The notes under the pieces are model-generated. The model saw nothing but the letters and a program-made list of their open reading frames with translations, was not told where the DNA came from and searched no databases. The translations under genes were made by a program, and so were the position numbers. This document shows positions 28,403 to 40,623 of a DNA stretch of 64,000 bases, piece by piece; position 1 is the stretch's first letter; each line of letters begins with the position of its first letter. The DNA comes from Sphingomonas pseudosanguinis (GTDB lineage: Bacteria > Pseudomonadota > Alphaproteobacteria > Sphingomonadales > Sphingomonadaceae), in NCBI RefSeq assembly GCF_014196255.1, contig NZ_JACIDH010000005.1:1-64000 (forward strand), written 5' to 3'.

Positions 28403-29955
28403 CAGTGCGCCTCCCCGTGCGCAGCTTGGTGCTCAGGGGTGTGGGCGGTCGCGAGTGCAGGATTACCGGCGGTCGGACGGCTGTCGGAACCCGGGTTCGC
28501 CCGGTCGATCCGCTGAAGCAGGACCTGCACGTCCTTGCGCATCGGCGCGAGGAAGCTCTCCGGATAGACACCCATCCACAGCGTCACCGCCGCGATTGGC
28601 GCGAGCAGCCACAGCTCCCGGCTCGTCAGGTCGGGCATCGCCGCAACCTCATCCGACTTGATCTCGCCATAAGCGACCCGCCGGTAGAGATAGAGCATGT
28701 ACGCCGCGCCCAGGATGATGCCCGTGGTGCAGAGCAGCGCGGTCCAGGTCGACACCTGATAGGTGCCCATCAGCGACAGGAACTCGGCGACGAAGCCGCT
28801 GGTGCCCGGCAGACCGATCGACGCCATGGTGAAGAACAGGAACAGCACGGCATATTTGGGCATGTTGATCGACAGCCCGCCGTACCGCGCGATCTCGCGG
28901 GTGTGCAGCCGGTCATAGATGACACCGACGCACAGGAAGAGCGCGCCCGACACCAGCCCGTGGCTGAGCATCATGATCATCGCGCCTTCGATGCCCTGCT
29001 GGTTGAAGGCATAGAGGCCGATGGTCACAATCGCCATGTGCGCGACCGACGAATAGGCGATCAGCTTCTTCATGTCGGACTGCACCAGCGCGACCAGCGA
29101 GGCATAGATCACCGCCACCGCCGACAGCGCGAAGATCAGCCAGGTCAGCTGTCCGCTCGCCTCCGGGAACATCGGGAGCAGGAAGCGCAGGAAGCCGTAT
29201 CCGCCGAGCTTCAGCAGCACGCCCGCCAGGATGACGGAACCCGCCGTCGGCGCCTGAACGTGCGCGTCGGGAAGCCAGGTGTGGACCGGCCACATCGGCA
29301 TCTTGACCGCGAACGAGGCGAAGAAGGCGATCCACAACCAGGTCTGCACCGACGCCGGGAAGTCATAGGCGAGAAGCGCCGGGATCGAGGTCGTGCCCGC
29401 CGTGCGCGCCATATAGAGCATCGCGACGAACATGAGGAGCGAGCCGAGCAGCGTGTACAGGAAGAACTTGTACGACGCATAGATGCGGTTCGCCCCGCCC
29501 CAGATACCGATGATGAGATACATCGGGATCAGGCCGGCTTCGAAGAAGACGTAGAAGAGGAACAGGTCCTGCGCTGCGAAGGTGCCGATCATCAGCACTT
29601 CGGTGAACAGGAACAGGCCCATATATTCGGGAACGCGCTTGTCGATCGCGCGCCAGCTGGCGCCGATGCAGATCGGCATCAGGAACACGCTGAGCATGAT
29701 GAGCAGCAGCGCGAAGCCGTCGATGCCGAGCGACCAGCCGAACGGGCCGAAGATGCCGGGGGCATGTTCGACGAACTGCCACTGCGCGCCGCCCACATCG
29801 AACTGCGTCCAGAGCACGATGCCCAGGGCGAAGTCGATCAGCGTGGCGGCGAGCGCCAACATGCGCGCGCCGTTCGCGTTGAGGAAAAGGCAGGCGATCG
29901 CGGCAACAGCCGGGACCGCCAGCATGACGGAGAGGATCGGGAAGCCCTGCATCAC
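28402..29955 (-). CDS. nuoM: NADH dehydrogenase I subunit M
   Basis: Second antiporter-like proton-pumping subunit. 517 residues. Diagnostic segments include FYVFFEAGLIPMYLIIGIWG (Glu helix), VKMPMWPVHTWLPDAHVQAP and MKKLIAYSSVAHM. The C terminus is extended by about 30 polar residues ending in HTPEHQAAHGEAH, His-rich and probably cytosolic. It lies 4 bases after nuoL. Confidence 0.96.
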   Translation of the reverse strand: MMQGFPILSVMLAVPAVAAIACLFLNANGARMLALAATLIDFALGIVLWTQFDVGGAQWQFVEHAPGIFGPFGWSLGIDGFALLLIMLSVFLMPICIGASWRAIDKRVPEYMGLFLFTEVLMIGTFAAQDLFLFYVFFEAGLIPMYLIIGIWGGANRIYASYKFFLYTLLGSLLMFVAMLYMARTAGTTSIPALLAYDFPASVQTWLWIAFFASFAVKMPMWPVHTWLPDAHVQAPTAGSVILAGVLLKLGGYGFLRFLLPMFPEASGQLTWLIFALSAVAVIYASLVALVQSDMKKLIAYSSVAHMAIVTIGLYAFNQQGIEGAMIMMLSHGLVSGALFLCVGVIYDRLHTREIARYGGLSINMPKYAVLFLFFTMASIGLPGTSGFVAEFLSLMGTYQVSTWTALLCTTGIILGAAYMLYLYRRVAYGEIKSDEVAAMPDLTSRELWLLAPIAAVTLWMGVYPESFLAPMRKDVQVLLQRIDRANPGSDSRPTAGNPALATAHTPEHQAAHGEAH

Positions 29956-29959
29956 GCGA

Positions 29960-32047
29960 TCAACCCAAAATGGCCCAGGTGACGGCCGCGGTCAGGCCGA
30001 TCAACATGACGAAGGCATAGCTGTAGAGGTATCCCGTCTGGAAGCGCGCCGCACCCCGGCTGCCCTGCTGGATAAGCCAGGCGACACCGTTGGGGCCGAA
30101 GCGGTCGATCGTCTTCTCGTCGCCACGGTGCCACAGCAACCGGCCGATCGCGAAGGCGGGGCGTACGAAGAGGAAATGGTAGATCTCGTCGAAATACCAT
30201 TTGTTGAGGAGGAAGCGGTACAGGATGCGGAACTGATCCGCGAACTTCGCCGGGAACTCCGGTGCGCGGATATAGGTCAGATACGCGGTCGCGAGACCGA
30301 GCAGCATGACGATCGTCGCCGACAGCTTCACCCACACCGGCACGCCGTGCATCGAATGCATCAGATGCTCGTTGAAGGCGATCGCGCCCTTCCAATAGCT
30401 CTCGCCCGCTTCCGGCTCGATGAACCAGCCATGGAAGACGAAGCCCGCCGCGATCGCACCGATCGACAGTACGATCAGCGGGATCAGCATGACCAGCGGG
30501 CTCTCATGCGGATGATAGCCACCGGTGCCCTCGGGCAGTTCCTCCTGCGACGGACCATGGACGTGCGGCTCGTCGCCGGCATCCTCGTTCGCGGGGTGCG
30601 GGTCATGGGTATGCCCATGATCGCCATGCCCGTGCGCGTCGTGCAGCGCGTGCTGAATATGCTCCGACGCGACCCAGCGCGGCTTGCCCCAGAAAGTCAG
30701 GAACATCAGGCGCCACGAATAGAAGCTGGTCAGCAACGCGGCGATCACGCCCGCCCAGAAGGCAAAGCCCGAACCACCCGCATAAGCGACTTCGATGATC
30801 GCGTCCTTCGAATGGAAGCCCGCGAAACCGAACGCCATCGGATTGCCGAACAGAGCCGGGATACCGACGCCCGTGATCGCCAGCGTACCCATCATCATCG
30901 CCCAGAAGGTGAGCGGGATGTGACGACGCAGACCGCCATAATAGCGCATGTCCTGCTCGTGATGCATCGCATGGATCACCGAGCCCGCACCCAGGAACAA
31001 CAGCGCCTTGAAGAAGGCGTGGGTGAACAGGTGGAACATCGCCGCACCGTACGCGCCGACGCCAGCCGCGAAGAACATGTAGCCGAGCTGCGAACAGGTC
31101 GAATAGGCGATGACGCGCTTGATGTCGGTCTGCACCGTGCCGACAGTCGCGGCGAAGAAGCAGGTCATGGCACCGATGACGGTGATGACGCCCAGCGCGG
31201 TCGGCGAGGTTTCGAACATGGGCGACAGGCGGCACACCATGAACACGCCCGCGGTCACCATGGTCGCCGCGTGGATCAGCGCCGACACCGGGGTCGGGCC
31301 TTCCATCGCGTCCGGCAGCCAGGTGTGGAGCCCGAGCTGCGCCGACTTGCCCATCGCGCCGACGAACAGCAGCAGGCAAAGCACGGTCATCGTGTCGAAG
31401 CGATAGCCGAGGAACCCGATGGTCGAGCCCGCCATGCCCGGCGCGGCCGCCAGGATCGCCGGGATCGAGACGGTCCCGAACACCAGGAAGGTGCCGAAGA
31501 TGCCGAGCATGAAGCCAAGATCGCCGACACGATTGACGACGAACGCCTTGATCGCGGCCGCATTGGCCGAGGGCTTGCGGAACCAGAAGCCGATCAGCAG
31601 GTAGGACGCGAGACCCACGCCTTCCCAGCCGAAGAACATCTGGACCAGATTGTCCGCCGTCACGAGCATCAGCATCGCGAAGGTGAAGAGGCAGAGATAG
31701 GCGAAAAAGCGCGGCTGATCCGGCTCCTCGCTCATATAGCCCCAGCTATAGAGGTGGACGAGCGCCGAGACGCTGGTGATGACCACCAGCATGATTGCGG
31801 TCAGCGAGTCGACGCGCAGCGCCCAGTCGACCGACATGGTGCCGCTGGTGATCCAGTGGAGCACCGGCGTGACGGTGGCGACATTGGCGCCCGACAGATA
31901 GCCGATGAAGATCGGCCATGAGAGCGCACAGGAAATGAACAGCGCGCCGGTCGTGACGACCTTGGCGGGCACGTTCCCGATGGCCTTGTTGCCGAACCCC
32001 GCAATGGCGGCGGCCAGCAACGGCAGGAAGACGATAGCGAGGATCAA
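29960..32047 (-). CDS. nuoL: NADH dehydrogenase I subunit L
   Basis: Distal antiporter-like subunit of complex I, carrying the long lateral helix. 695 residues. Recognisable are [46 protein letters not shown] (split over two helices) and [18 protein letters not shown] His-rich loop around residues 461-500 ([20 protein letters not shown]) joins two helices; it is absent from E. coli NuoL. It follows nuoK by 5 bases. Confidence 0.97.
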   Translation of the reverse strand: MILAIVFLPLLAAAIAGFGNKAIGNVPAKVVTTGALFISCALSWPIFIGYLSGANVATVTPVLHWITSGTMSVDWALRVDSLTAIMLVVITSVSALVHLYSWGYMSEEPDQPRFFAYLCLFTFAMLMLVTADNLVQMFFGWEGVGLASYLLIGFWFRKPSANAAAIKAFVVNRVGDLGFMLGIFGTFLVFGTVSIPAILAAAPGMAGSTIGFLGYRFDTMTVLCLLLFVGAMGKSAQLGLHTWLPDAMEGPTPVSALIHAATMVTAGVFMVCRLSPMFETSPTALGVITVIGAMTCFFAATVGTVQTDIKRVIAYSTCSQLGYMFFAAGVGAYGAAMFHLFTHAFFKALLFLGAGSVIHAMHHEQDMRYYGGLRRHIPLTFWAMMMGTLAITGVGIPALFGNPMAFGFAGFHSKDAIIEVAYAGGSGFAFWAGVIAALLTSFYSWRLMFLTFWGKPRWVASEHIQHALHDAHGHGDHGHTHDPHPANEDAGDEPHVHGPSQEELPEGTGGYHPHESPLVMLIPLIVLSIGAIAAGFVFHGWFIEPEAGESYWKGAIAFNEHLMHSMHGVPVWVKLSATIVMLLGLATAYLTYIRAPEFPAKFADQFRILYRFLLNKWYFDEIYHFLFVRPAFAIGRLLWHRGDEKTIDRFGPNGVAWLIQQGSRGAARFQTGYLYSYAFVMLIGLTAAVTWAILG

Positions 32048-32052
32048 CCCGA

Positions 32053-32361
32053 TTACCCCTTCATCCGGTTGACGTCGTCGACCGCGATGGTGCCGCGGCC
32101 ACGGAAATAGATGACCAGGATCGCCAGACCGATCGCCGACTCACCGGCGGCCACGGTCAGCACGAACATGGCGAAGACCTGACCCACCAGATCCTGAAGC
32201 GCGGCCGAAAAGGCGACGAGGTTCAGGTTCACGGCGAGCAGGATGAGCTCGATCGCCATGAGGATGACGATCAGGTTCTTCCGGTTCAGGAAGATACCCA
32301 GCACCCCCATGGTGAACAGGATCGCCGCGACGACCAGATAATGGACGAGACCGATCGTCAC
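32053..32361 (-). CDS. nuoK: NADH dehydrogenase I subunit K
   Basis: Small membrane subunit of complex I (102 residues, three helices). The two buried glutamates of the proton path are present in [15 protein letters not shown] and [15 protein letters not shown]. The start codon overlaps the nuoJ stop (4 bases). Confidence 0.97.
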   Translation of the reverse strand: MTIGLVHYLVVAAILFTMGVLGIFLNRKNLIVILMAIELILLAVNLNLVAFSAALQDLVGQVFAMFVLTVAAGESAIGLAILVIYFRGRGTIAVDDVNRMKG

Positions 32362-32969
32362 AGTTCCACCCCCTGCCCGATAGGCTGATTGATGTTGCGG
32401 ATCGCCTCATGCGGCTGACGCGCATTCTGCTTGGCGATGTTCTGCGGACGGACGCCGCCGCGCTTGCGATGGGTGAGCACGATCGCGCCGATCATCGCGA
32501 CGAGCAGGACCAGGCCCGCACCCTCGAAGATGAACAGGTAGCGCGTGTACAGCAGGTTGCCGATCGCCTGGATGTTGGACACCTCCGGCGCGATCGGGGC
32601 CGCACGGGCCGCCAGCTGCACGCCGCCGACGCTCCATGCCTGGAACGCGATGATGACCTCGGCCAGCAAGGCCACGGCCAGTGCCAGGCCCAGCGGCAGA
32701 TAGCGCGCAAAGCCCGCCCGCATCGCCGCGACCTCGATATCGAGCATCATGACGACGAAGAGGAACAAGACCGCGACCGCGCCCACATAGACGATGACGA
32801 GCAGCATCGCGATGAACTCGGCCCCGCACAGCACCATGAGGCCCGCGGCGTTGAAGAACGCCAGGATCAGCCACATGACCGAGTGCACCGGATTGCGCGA
32901 CGCGATCGTGAGCCCTGCGGACACGATCACCACGGTCGCGAAAATATAGAAGGCGATAGCCTGTATCAC
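32358..32969 (-). CDS. nuoJ: NADH dehydrogenase I subunit J
   Basis: Membrane subunit linking the quinone site to the pump modules. 203 residues with five helices. The characteristic helix [19 protein letters not shown] is present, as is the early [19 protein letters not shown]. The C-terminal ~40 residues are polar and basic. A 49-base gap separates it from nuoI, the largest within nuoI-nuoN. Confidence 0.96.
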   Translation of the reverse strand: MIQAIAFYIFATVVIVSAGLTIASRNPVHSVMWLILAFFNAAGLMVLCGAEFIAMLLVIVYVGAVAVLFLFVVMMLDIEVAAMRAGFARYLPLGLALAVALLAEVIIAFQAWSVGGVQLAARAAPIAPEVSNIQAIGNLLYTRYLFIFEGAGLVLLVAMIGAIVLTHRKRGGVRPQNIAKQNARQPHEAIRNINQPIGQGVEL

Positions 32970-33018
32970 TGCCTGTCAGGCCCCTTTTCTGTCCGCCCCG
33001 AACCGTTGGTCGCGGGCT

Positions 33019-33504
33019 TTAACGGTACGGCGCATCGGCGGCAAGGTTCGCCGCGATCGCGCTTTCCCAGCGGTCACCGTTATCGAGCAACTTCGACTTG
33101 TCGTAGATCAGCTCTTCGCGGGTCTCGGTCGAAAATTCGAAGTTCGGCCCCTCGACGATGGCGTCCACGGGGCAGGCCTCCTGGCACAGCCCGCAATAGA
33201 TGCACTTGGTCATGTCGATGTCGTAGCGCGTCGTGCGGCGGCTGCCGTCGTCGCGGGGTTCCGCCTCGATCGTGATCGCCTGGGCAGGGCAGATCGCCTC
33301 GCACAGCTTGCACGCGATGCACCGCTCCTCGCCATTGGGGTAGCGACGCAGCGCGTGCTCACCCCGGAAGCGTGGGCTGATCGGGTTCTTCTCGTACGGA
33401 TAGTTGATCGTCGCCTTCGGCTTGAAGAAGTAGCGAAGGGTCAGCGCATGGCCCTTCACGAACTCCCATAGCGTAAAAGCCTTGACGTACTGAGCGACGC
33501 TCAT
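33019..33504 (-). CDS. nuoI: NADH dehydrogenase I subunit I (ferredoxin-type)
   Basis: Peripheral-arm subunit carrying clusters N6a and N6b. The 161 residues have two 4Fe-4S motifs, [15 protein letters not shown] and [15 protein letters not shown]. The ATG at 33504 overlaps the nuoH stop (ATGA) and gives [10 protein letters not shown]; the open frame upstream belongs to a shadow of nuoH. Confidence 0.97.
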   Translation of the reverse strand: MSVAQYVKAFTLWEFVKGHALTLRYFFKPKATINYPYEKNPISPRFRGEHALRRYPNGEERCIACKLCEAICPAQAITIEAEPRDDGSRRTTRYDIDMTKCIYCGLCQEACPVDAIVEGPNFEFSTETREELIYDKSKLLDNGDRWESAIAANLAADAPYR

Positions 33505-34556
33505 GCCGGAACTCCCACGCGCGCATACATCAGCACGCCAGACACCAAGAATACCCAGAACAGCGACACCGGCAGGAACACCTTCCAGCCCAGCCGCATG
33601 AGCTGGTCGTAGCGGTAACGCGGTACGGTCGCCTTCACCCAGGAAAAGACGAAGAAGAAGAAGCACATCTTCAGCAGCAGCCAGACGATGCCCGGCACGA
33701 CATAAAGCGGCGCCCAGTCGAGCGGCGGCAGATAGCCACCCCAGAACAGGATCGCGTTCAGCGCGCACATCAGGATGACGTTGGCGTACTCACCCAGCCA
33801 GAACAGCGCGAACGACATCGAGCTGTATTCGGTCTGGTAACCCGCGACGAGCTCAGACTCCGCTTCGGTCAGATCGAACGGCGCGCGCTGCGTCTCGGCC
33901 AGCGCCGAGATGAAGAACATCACCGCCATCGGGAACAGCAGCGGGTTGAGGAAGAAGCCGTTGACCGGAATCCCCAGCACGCTCTTCTGCGCCTCGACGA
34001 TCGCGGTCAGGTTGAAGCTCCCCGCCCACATCACGACCGAAATCAGGATGAAGCCGATCGCGACTTCATAGGACACCATCTGCGCGGCGGCACGCAGCGC
34101 CGAGTAGAAGGGATATTTCGAGTTCGACGCCCAGCCCGACAGGATCACGCCGTACACGCCCAGCGACGAGGCGGCGAGAACATAGAGCAGGCCGACATTG
34201 ATGTCGGCGACGACCACACCCGGCTGGAACGGCACCACCGCCCAGACGATCAGCGCAACCGTGAAGGTGATGATCGGTGCCAGCAGGAACAACCCGCGAT
34301 TGGCGGCGGCTGGAACGATGGTTTCCTGAAGGAAGACCTTCAGACCGTCGGCAAAGGACTGGAGCAGACCGAAGGGACCGACCACGTTCGGACCCCGGCG
34401 CAGCGCCATCGCCGCCCAGATCTTGCGGTCGACATAGATGACCATCGCGACGGCCAGCATCAGCGGCAGCGCGATCGCCAGAATCCCGACCAGCGTCGCG
34501 ATCGTCCAGGCCCAGCCATAGGGAAGGCCGAGCGTCGAGTTGAAAAACGCGGTCAC
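33501..34556 (-). CDS. nuoH: NADH dehydrogenase I subunit H
   Basis: Membrane subunit forming much of the ubiquinone chamber. 351 residues, eight helices. Conserved are [21 protein letters not shown] (part of the quinone tunnel), [21 protein letters not shown] and the C-terminal [17 protein letters not shown]. The start overlaps the nuoG stop by 4 bases. Confidence 0.97.
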   Translation of the reverse strand: MTAFFNSTLGLPYGWAWTIATLVGILAIALPLMLAVAMVIYVDRKIWAAMALRRGPNVVGPFGLLQSFADGLKVFLQETIVPAAANRGLFLLAPIITFTVALIVWAVVPFQPGVVVADINVGLLYVLAASSLGVYGVILSGWASNSKYPFYSALRAAAQMVSYEVAIGFILISVVMWAGSFNLTAIVEAQKSVLGIPVNGFFLNPLLFPMAVMFFISALAETQRAPFDLTEAESELVAGYQTEYSSMSFALFWLGEYANVILMCALNAILFWGGYLPPLDWAPLYVVPGIVWLLLKMCFFFFVFSWVKATVPRYRYDQLMRLGWKVFLPVSLFWVFLVSGVLMYARVGVPA

Positions 34557-36571
34557 TCCGCTGCCTCCGCATAGCTCTCACCATGGACCAGTTCGGCCGA
34601 GCAGCGCTGCATCGTCGGGCTGGCGCGGCAGATCGCGTTGGTGAGGTAGAAGTCCTTGATCGGATAACCGTCCATCGTGCCGGACGCGGTCGCGTTCAGC
34701 GACGGTGCGGCCCAGTCGAAGGTCACGAGGCCGACCTGGCCGAGCGCCGGAACCTCTGCGGCCATCGCGGCGCGCAGCTCTTCCAGCGTGTCGAAGCTCA
34801 GGGTCTGACCCAGCACTTCGGACAGCGCGCGGAAGATCGTCCAGTCGTCGCGCGCGTCGCCCGGTGCGAACACCGCACGGTCGCCGCGCTGCACCCGGCC
34901 TTCCAGATTGACCCAGGTGCCCGACTTCTCGGCAAAGGTCGCGCCCGGCAGGATGACATCGGCGTGATGCGCACCCTTGTCGCCATGATGGCCGACGAAC
35001 ACCTTGAAGCTGCTGCCGAACTTGGTGAAGTCGACCTCGTCAGCGCCCAGGAAGAAAGCGAGCTTCGGCGCGGCCGAAACCACGTCGGCGATGCCGCCCT
35101 TCTGCGCGTAACCGAGCATCAGGCCACCCATGCGCGCCGCCGCCATGTGAACGACATTATAGCCGTTCCAGGCCGAGCCATCCTCCAGCGTCCGCACCAG
35201 ATTGAACTGGTCGACCAGCTTCAGGCTCGCGCCGTGCGCGCCCTTCAGCGCACCGCCACCGACGATCACCATCGGACGCGCGGCCTTGCCGAACAGCTCG
35301 GTGACGCCCTCGGGCAGGTTGCCCAGCACCGACAGGTCGGCGCCCAACCACTCGACCTTGTAGGTCAGGTCGGTTTCGGGGCCGATCGCGAAGACCTTGG
35401 CGCCCTTCTTGATCGCCTTGCGGATACGGGTGTTCACCAGCGGCGCTTCCCAGCGCAGGTTGGTGCCGATCAGCAGGATCGCATCGGCCTTCTCGACGCC
35501 CGCGATGGTCGTGTTGAAGTTGACCGCGGCCAGGCTCGACGTGTCGTAATCCATGCCGGTCTGACGACCTTCGAGCAGGTTAGAGCCCATCTTGGCCAGC
35601 AGCGCCTTGGCGGCGAACATCGTCTCGCAATCGACCAGATCACCGGCGATGGCGGCGACGCTCGAACCCGCGTTCACGTCCCGGATCGCGGCGAAGGCCT
35701 CGTCCCAGGTCGCGGGCACCAGCTTGCCGTCGCGGCGGATGAACGGACGGTCGAGACGACGACGGACCAAGCCGTCGATCGCGTGACGCGTCTTGTCGCT
35801 CGCCCACTCCTCGTTCACCTCGTCATTGATGCGCGGCACGCAGCGCAGCACCTGACGACCACGGCTGTCGAGGCGGATATTGGTGCCGACCGCGTCCATC
35901 ACGTCGATGGCGAGCGTCTTCTTCAACTCCCAGGGACGCGCCTCGAACGCATAGGGCTTCGACGTCAGCGCGCCCACCGGGCACAAATCGACGACATTGC
36001 CCGACAGCTCGCTCGACACGGCCTGTTCGAGGTACGAGGTGATCTGCATGTTCTCGCCGCGATAAATCGCGCCGATCTCCTCCACGCCCGCGACCTCTTC
36101 GGCGAAGCGGACGCAGCGGGTGCACTGGATGCAGCGGGTCATGACCGTCTTGACGATCGGACCCATATACTTCTCGGTGACGGCCCGCTTGTTCTCGTCA
36201 TAGCGGCTATGGCCCTTGCCATAGGCCATGGACTGGTCCTGCAGGTCGCACTCGCCGCCCTGATCGCAGATCGGGCAGTCCAGCGGGTGGTTGATCAGCA
36301 GGAATTCCATCACGCCTTCGCGCGCGGCCTTCACCATCGGAGTGGTGGTGAAGATTTCCTGATTGTCCGCCGCCGGGAGCGCGCAGCTTGCCTGCGGCTT
36401 GGGGGGGCCAGGCTTCACCTCGACCAGGCACATGCGGCAATTGCCCGCGATGGACAGCCGCTCATGATAGCAGAAGCGCGGGATTTCCTTGCCCGCAAGC
36501 TCGCAGGCCTGCAGCACGGTGGCACCCTGCGGCACCTCGATCTCGACGCCGTCGACTTTGACCTTAGGCAT
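34553..36571 (-). CDS. nuoG: NADH dehydrogenase I subunit G (iron-sulphur)
   Basis: Large peripheral-arm subunit. 672 residues. An N-terminal 2Fe-2S domain ([19 protein letters not shown]), a His/Cys 4Fe-4S site ([20 protein letters not shown]) and a further 4Fe-4S motif ([19 protein letters not shown]) precede a molybdopterin-oxidoreductase-like domain that has lost its cofactor. The length is that of the alphaproteobacterial/mitochondrial 75 kDa type, shorter than E. coli NuoG. The ATG at 36571 overlaps the nuoF TAA by one base (TAATG). Confidence 0.97.
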   Translation of the reverse strand: MPKVKVDGVEIEVPQGATVLQACELAGKEIPRFCYHERLSIAGNCRMCLVEVKPGPPKPQASCALPAADNQEIFTTTPMVKAAREGVMEFLLINHPLDCPICDQGGECDLQDQSMAYGKGHSRYDENKRAVTEKYMGPIVKTVMTRCIQCTRCVRFAEEVAGVEEIGAIYRGENMQITSYLEQAVSSELSGNVVDLCPVGALTSKPYAFEARPWELKKTLAIDVMDAVGTNIRLDSRGRQVLRCVPRINDEVNEEWASDKTRHAIDGLVRRRLDRPFIRRDGKLVPATWDEAFAAIRDVNAGSSVAAIAGDLVDCETMFAAKALLAKMGSNLLEGRQTGMDYDTSSLAAVNFNTTIAGVEKADAILLIGTNLRWEAPLVNTRIRKAIKKGAKVFAIGPETDLTYKVEWLGADLSVLGNLPEGVTELFGKAARPMVIVGGGALKGAHGASLKLVDQFNLVRTLEDGSAWNGYNVVHMAAARMGGLMLGYAQKGGIADVVSAAPKLAFFLGADEVDFTKFGSSFKVFVGHHGDKGAHHADVILPGATFAEKSGTWVNLEGRVQRGDRAVFAPGDARDDWTIFRALSEVLGQTLSFDTLEELRAAMAAEVPALGQVGLVTFDWAAPSLNATASGTMDGYPIKDFYLTNAICRASPTMQRCSAELVHGESYAEAAE

Positions 36572-37881
36572 TATTCGGCAGCTTCCATCATCGGGGCGTT
36601 GCCGCCCGTCTCGCCTTTGCGTTCGCGAATGCGGCGTTCCATCTCCGGGCGGAAGTGGCGGATCAGGCCCTGGATCGGCCAGGCCGCCGCGTCGCCGAGC
36701 GCGCAGATGGTGTGGCCTTCGACCTGCTTCGTCACCTGGAACAGCGTGTCGATCTCGGAGACGTCGGCATCGCCGGTGCGCATCCGCTCCATCACGCGCC
36801 ACATCCAGCCGGTGCCTTCACGGCACGGCGTGCACTGGCCGCAGCTCTCATGCTTGTAGAAGTAGGACAGACGGCTGATCGCGCGGACGATGTCGGTCGA
36901 CTTGTCCATGACGATCACGGCCGCCGTGCCAAGACCCGATCCGACCGCCTTCAAGCCGTCGAAATCCATCGGCGCGTCCATGATCTCGGCGGCGGGCACC
37001 AAAGGCACCGACGAGCCGCCCGGAATCACCGCGAGCAGATTGTCCCAGCCACCGCGAATACCGCCGCAATGCTTCTCGATCAGCTCGCGGAAGCTGATCG
37101 ACATGCTTTCCTCGACCACGCAGGGGCGGTCGACATGGCCGGAGATCTGGAAGAGCTTGGTGCCCTTGTTGTTCTCGCGCCCGAAGGAGGAGAACCACTC
37201 GGCCCCGCGCCGCAGGATTGTCGGCGCGACCGCGATCGACTCGACATTGTTGACCGTGGTCGGGCAGCCATAAAGGCCCGCACCCGCCGGGAAAGGCGGC
37301 TTGAGGCGCGGCTGGCCCTTCTTGCCCTCCAGGCTCTCGATCATCGCGGTCTCTTCGCCGCAGATATAGGCGCCCGCGCCGCGATGGACGAAGACGTCGA
37401 AGTCGTAACCCGAGCCACAGGCATTCTTGCCCAGGAAGCCCCGGTCATAGGCCTCGGCGACCGCCGCGAACAGCGTCTCGGCCTCGCGGATATATTCGCC
37501 GCGAATGTAGATGTACGCAGCGCGCGCACGCATCGCGAAACCGGCGACCAGCGCGCCCTCGATCAGCTTGTGCGGATCGTGGCGGATGATCTCGCGGTCC
37601 TTGCACGAACCCGGCTCGGACTCGTCGGCGTTGATGACCAGGAAGCTCGGCCGGTCGGGGCGCGGTTCCTTGGGCATGAAGCTCCACTTCATGCCGGTCG
37701 GGAAGCCCGCACCGCCGCGCCCGCGCAGACCCGACGCCTTGATGACGTCGATGATCTTGTCCTGGCCCAGCTCGAGCAGCGCCTTGGTATTGTCCCAATC
37801 GCCACGCTTCATCGCCGCGTCGACGTTCCACGGCTGATAGCCGTAGAGATTGGTGAAAATGCGGTCCTTGTCAGCGAGCAT
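36571..37881 (-). CDS. nuoF: NADH dehydrogenase I subunit F (NADH/FMN binding)
   Basis: Binds NADH, FMN and cluster N3 at the tip of complex I. 436 residues. [15 protein letters not shown] and the [19 protein letters not shown] region form the NADH/FMN site; [14 protein letters not shown] gives three Cys for the 4Fe-4S cluster and [13 protein letters not shown] the fourth. The ATG at 37881 overlaps the nuoE stop (TAATG). Confidence 0.97.
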   Translation of the reverse strand: MLADKDRIFTNLYGYQPWNVDAAMKRGDWDNTKALLELGQDKIIDVIKASGLRGRGGAGFPTGMKWSFMPKEPRPDRPSFLVINADESEPGSCKDREIIRHDPHKLIEGALVAGFAMRARAAYIYIRGEYIREAETLFAAVAEAYDRGFLGKNACGSGYDFDVFVHRGAGAYICGEETAMIESLEGKKGQPRLKPPFPAGAGLYGCPTTVNNVESIAVAPTILRRGAEWFSSFGRENNKGTKLFQISGHVDRPCVVEESMSISFRELIEKHCGGIRGGWDNLLAVIPGGSSVPLVPAAEIMDAPMDFDGLKAVGSGLGTAAVIVMDKSTDIVRAISRLSYFYKHESCGQCTPCREGTGWMWRVMERMRTGDADVSEIDTLFQVTKQVEGHTICALGDAAAWPIQGLIRHFRPEMERRIRERKGETGGNAPMMEAAE

Positions 37882-38555
37882 TATGCGCCCCACTCCCCGC
37901 GATAGTCGTGATTGTCGCCGACCATGGCGGTCAGCGTGGTCGGGCCGCCGATCGGCTCGACCGTGTGGCGACCCGGCTCCTGCGTGCCGGTCTTGGGGCT
38001 CTCGCCGCGCGCCAGCGCTTCCAGGATCGTGACCGTGCGGTCGTAATCCAGATCCTCGTAATTGTCGTCGTTGATCTGGACCATCGGTGCCGAGGCGCAA
38101 TTGCCCATGCACTCGACCTCGGTCAGCGTGAACAGGCCGTCGGGCGTGGTCTTGCCCTTGATCAGCCCCTTGTTCTTGCACGCCGCCAGCACGTCGTCCG
38201 ACCCGCGCAGCATGCACGGCGTCGTGCCGCACACCTGGACGTGATAGCGACCGACCGGCGCGAGGTTGAACATCGTGTAGAAGGTCGCGACCTCGTAGAT
38301 GCGCATATAGGCGACGCCGAGCTGACGCGCGACGAACTCGATCACCGGAACCGGCAGCCAGCCTTGCGTCTGCGTCTCCGCACCGACCTGGCGCTGCGCC
38401 AGATCGAGGAACGGGATCGAGCAGGACTGTTCGCGGCCCTTGGGATAGCGCGCGAGAATCTCGTTCGCCTTCTTCTGGTTCTCGTCGGTCCAGGCGAAAT
38501 TGCCCCAGCGGGCGCGGACTTCCGCCTCGTCGGGGATGTTGGGAGCGTCAGCCAT
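37881..38555 (-). CDS. nuoE: NADH dehydrogenase I subunit E (2Fe-2S)
   Basis: Carries cluster N1a near the flavin. 224 residues. The four cysteines are in [12 protein letters not shown] and [12 protein letters not shown]. The C-terminal ~60 residues ([19 protein letters not shown] and on) are longer than in E. coli and lack a recognisable fold. Start and stop both take part in TAATG overlaps with nuoD and nuoF. Confidence 0.96.
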   Translation of the reverse strand: MADAPNIPDEAEVRARWGNFAWTDENQKKANEILARYPKGREQSCSIPFLDLAQRQVGAETQTQGWLPVPVIEFVARQLGVAYMRIYEVATFYTMFNLAPVGRYHVQVCGTTPCMLRGSDDVLAACKNKGLIKGKTTPDGLFTLTEVECMGNCASAPMVQINDDNYEDLDYDRTVTILEALARGESPKTGTQEPGRHTVEPIGGPTTLTAMVGDNHDYRGEWGA

Positions 38556-39790
38556 TAGCGGTCACATTCACCAAAAACGATGTCCATCGCGCCCAGGATC
38601 GCGGTCGTGTCGGCCAGCATATGCCCCTTGGACATGAATTCCATGGCCTGGAGATGGCTGAACGCGGTCGGGCGGATCTTGCAGCGATAGGGTTTGTTCG
38701 ATCCATCGGAGACGAGATACACGCCGAATTCGCCCTTGGGGCTTTCGGTCGCGACATACACCTCGCCGGCGGGGACGTGATACCCTTCGGTATAGAGCTT
38801 GAAGTGGTGGATCAGCGCTTCCATCGAGCGCTTCATCTCGGCACGCTTGGGCGGCGTGACCTTGCGGTCGGTGGCAAGCACCGGACCTTCGGGCATCTGC
38901 GCCAGGCACTGCTTCATGATCCGGGCCGACTGGCGCACTTCCTCGACGCGCACCATGAACCGGTCATAGCAGTCGCCGCTGGTGCCCACCGGCACGTCGA
39001 AGTCCACCTTGTCATAGGCGTCATAGGGCTGCGACTTGCGCAGGTCCCACGGAATGCCCGAGCCACGGATCATCGGGCCGGAGAAGCCCCACTTGATCGC
39101 GTCCTCGCGATTCACCACCGCGATGTCGACGTTGCGCTGCTTGAAGATGCGGTTGTTCGACACCAGGCCGATCGCATCCTCGAACAGCTGCGGCAGACGC
39201 GTATCGAGCCAGTCTGCGATGTCGGTCAGCAGCTTGAGCGGCACGTCCTGATGGACGCCGCCGACGCGGAAATAATTCGCATGCATGCGCGCGCCCGAGG
39301 CCCGCTCATAGAAGTTCATGCAGTCTTCGCGGATTTCGAACATCCACAGGTTCGGCGTCATCGCGCCGACATCCATCACATGGCTGCCCAGGTTGAGCAT
39401 GTGGTTCGAAATACGCGTCAGCTCGGCGAAGAACGTCCGCAGATATTGCGCGCGCAGCGGCACTTCGAGGTCGAGCAGCTTTTCGACCGCGAGCACATAG
39501 CTGTGCTCCATGCACATCGGCGAGCAATAGTCGAGGCGATCGAAATAGGGCAGCGCCTGCGAATAGGTCTTGTATTCGATCAGCTTCTCGGTGCCGCGAT
39601 GCAGCAGGCCGACATGCGGATCGACGCGTTCGACGATCTCGCCGTCCAGCTCCATGACGAGGCGAAGCACGCCGTGCGCCGCCGGATGCTGCGGGCCGAA
39701 GTTGATCGTATAGTTCTGGATCGACACGTCACCCGTGGTCGGGTCGGCATCGTCCGTCTTGTGGAGCAGTTCGTCGACGTAGTCGCTCAC
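38555..39790 (-). CDS. nuoD: NADH dehydrogenase I subunit D
   Basis: Hydrogenase-like subunit that lines the ubiquinone pocket. 411 residues. [50 protein letters not shown] and [10 protein letters not shown] are family hallmarks; the His and Tyr of the quinone site lie in the first and third. It is a separate protein, not fused to NuoC. It starts at GTG (39790) overlapping the nuoC stop (GTGA). Confidence 0.97.
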   Translation of the reverse strand: MSDYVDELLHKTDDADPTTGDVSIQNYTINFGPQHPAAHGVLRLVMELDGEIVERVDPHVGLLHRGTEKLIEYKTYSQALPYFDRLDYCSPMCMEHSYVLAVEKLLDLEVPLRAQYLRTFFAELTRISNHMLNLGSHVMDVGAMTPNLWMFEIREDCMNFYERASGARMHANYFRVGGVHQDVPLKLLTDIADWLDTRLPQLFEDAIGLVSNNRIFKQRNVDIAVVNREDAIKWGFSGPMIRGSGIPWDLRKSQPYDAYDKVDFDVPVGTSGDCYDRFMVRVEEVRQSARIMKQCLAQMPEGPVLATDRKVTPPKRAEMKRSMEALIHHFKLYTEGYHVPAGEVYVATESPKGEFGVYLVSDGSNKPYRCKIRPTAFSHLQAMEFMSKGHMLADTTAILGAMDIVFGECDR

Positions 39791-40623
39791 TGATTCTGTC
39801 CTCCGCCCTTGCCCGGCACGACGTCCGGGTCCTTGGGCTTGTCCTCGGCCTTGTTGCCCGGATGCGGCTGACCCGCGCCCGTCTGCTTGGGGCTTTCGGT
39901 GGTCTTGGTCTCGGGCGCGTTGGCGGCAACCGTCTTGTCCGGCGCGGCATCGGCCTTCTTCACCGCATCGGCGCTGGCCGGGGTCTGCGCGCCCTTGCCC
40001 TGCGCCTGCACGCCCTTCTCGTCGCCGGGAAGGACGTACTCAGCGCCTTCCCACGGGCTCTGGAAGTCGAAATTGCGGAAGTCCTGCGCCAGCTTGACCG
40101 GCTCATAGACGACGCGCTTTTCCTCTTCCGAATAGCGCAGCTCGGTATAGCCGGTCAGCGGGAAGTCCTTGCGCAGCGGATGACCGCGAAAGCCATAGTC
40201 GGTCAGGATGCGACGCAGGTCGCTATTGCCAGAGAACAGCACGCCGTACAGGTCATAGACCTCACGCTCCAGCCAGCCGGCGACCGGCCACAGCCCCGTC
40301 ACCGACGGAACCGGCTTGTCCTCGTCGGTCGAGACATGGACGTGCAGGCGGTGATTGCGGGTCAGCGACAACAGGCAATAGACCACCTCGAAACGCTCGT
40401 CGCGCTCCGGATAGTCGACGCCGGCGATTTCCATCAGCTGCTGATATTCCAGCCCCTTGGTATCGCGTAGCGCGGTCATGGCGGGCACCAGGTTCGCACG
40501 GTCGACGACCAGCGCGACCTCACCGACATGCTCGCGCGCGTCGAGCAGCCAGGGCCCGAGCGCGGCGCGCGCCGCATCGATCACGCCGTCATTCGCGGCG
40601 AAACGGGGAGCGGGCGCCCTCAC
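39787..40623 (-). CDS. nuoC: NADH dehydrogenase I subunit C with a C-terminal extension
   Basis: 30 kDa-type peripheral subunit. 278 residues. The conserved core ends near residue 200 and includes [22 protein letters not shown] (split as DLYGV and LRRIL), [13 protein letters not shown] and [15 protein letters not shown]. The final ~75 residues are low-complexity (Ala, Lys, Thr, Pro, Gly, Gln) and probably disordered. It starts at GTG (40623) overlapping the nuoB stop. Confidence 0.95.
   Translation of the reverse strand: MRAPAPRFAANDGVIDAARAALGPWLLDAREHVGEVALVVDRANLVPAMTALRDTKGLEYQQLMEIAGVDYPERDERFEVVYCLLSLTRNHRLHVHVSTDEDKPVPSVTGLWPVAGWLEREVYDLYGVLFSGNSDLRRILTDYGFRGHPLRKDFPLTGYTELRYSEEEKRVVYEPVKLAQDFRNFDFQSPWEGAEYVLPGDEKGVQAQGKGAQTPASADAVKKADAAPDKTVAANAPETKTTESPKQTGAGQPHPGNKAEDKPKDPDVVPGKGGGQNQ

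Noticed and set aside
26723-32000. Long plus-strand open frames over nuoN, nuoM and nuoL
   Set aside because: Their products are Arg/His/Asp/Gln-rich mirror images of hydrophobic membrane subunits, the normal artefact of high-GC genes.
34583-36859. A 758-codon open frame on the plus strand
   Set aside because: Antisense to nuoG and nuoF, whose Fe-S and NADH motifs are intact; the translation shows no domain.
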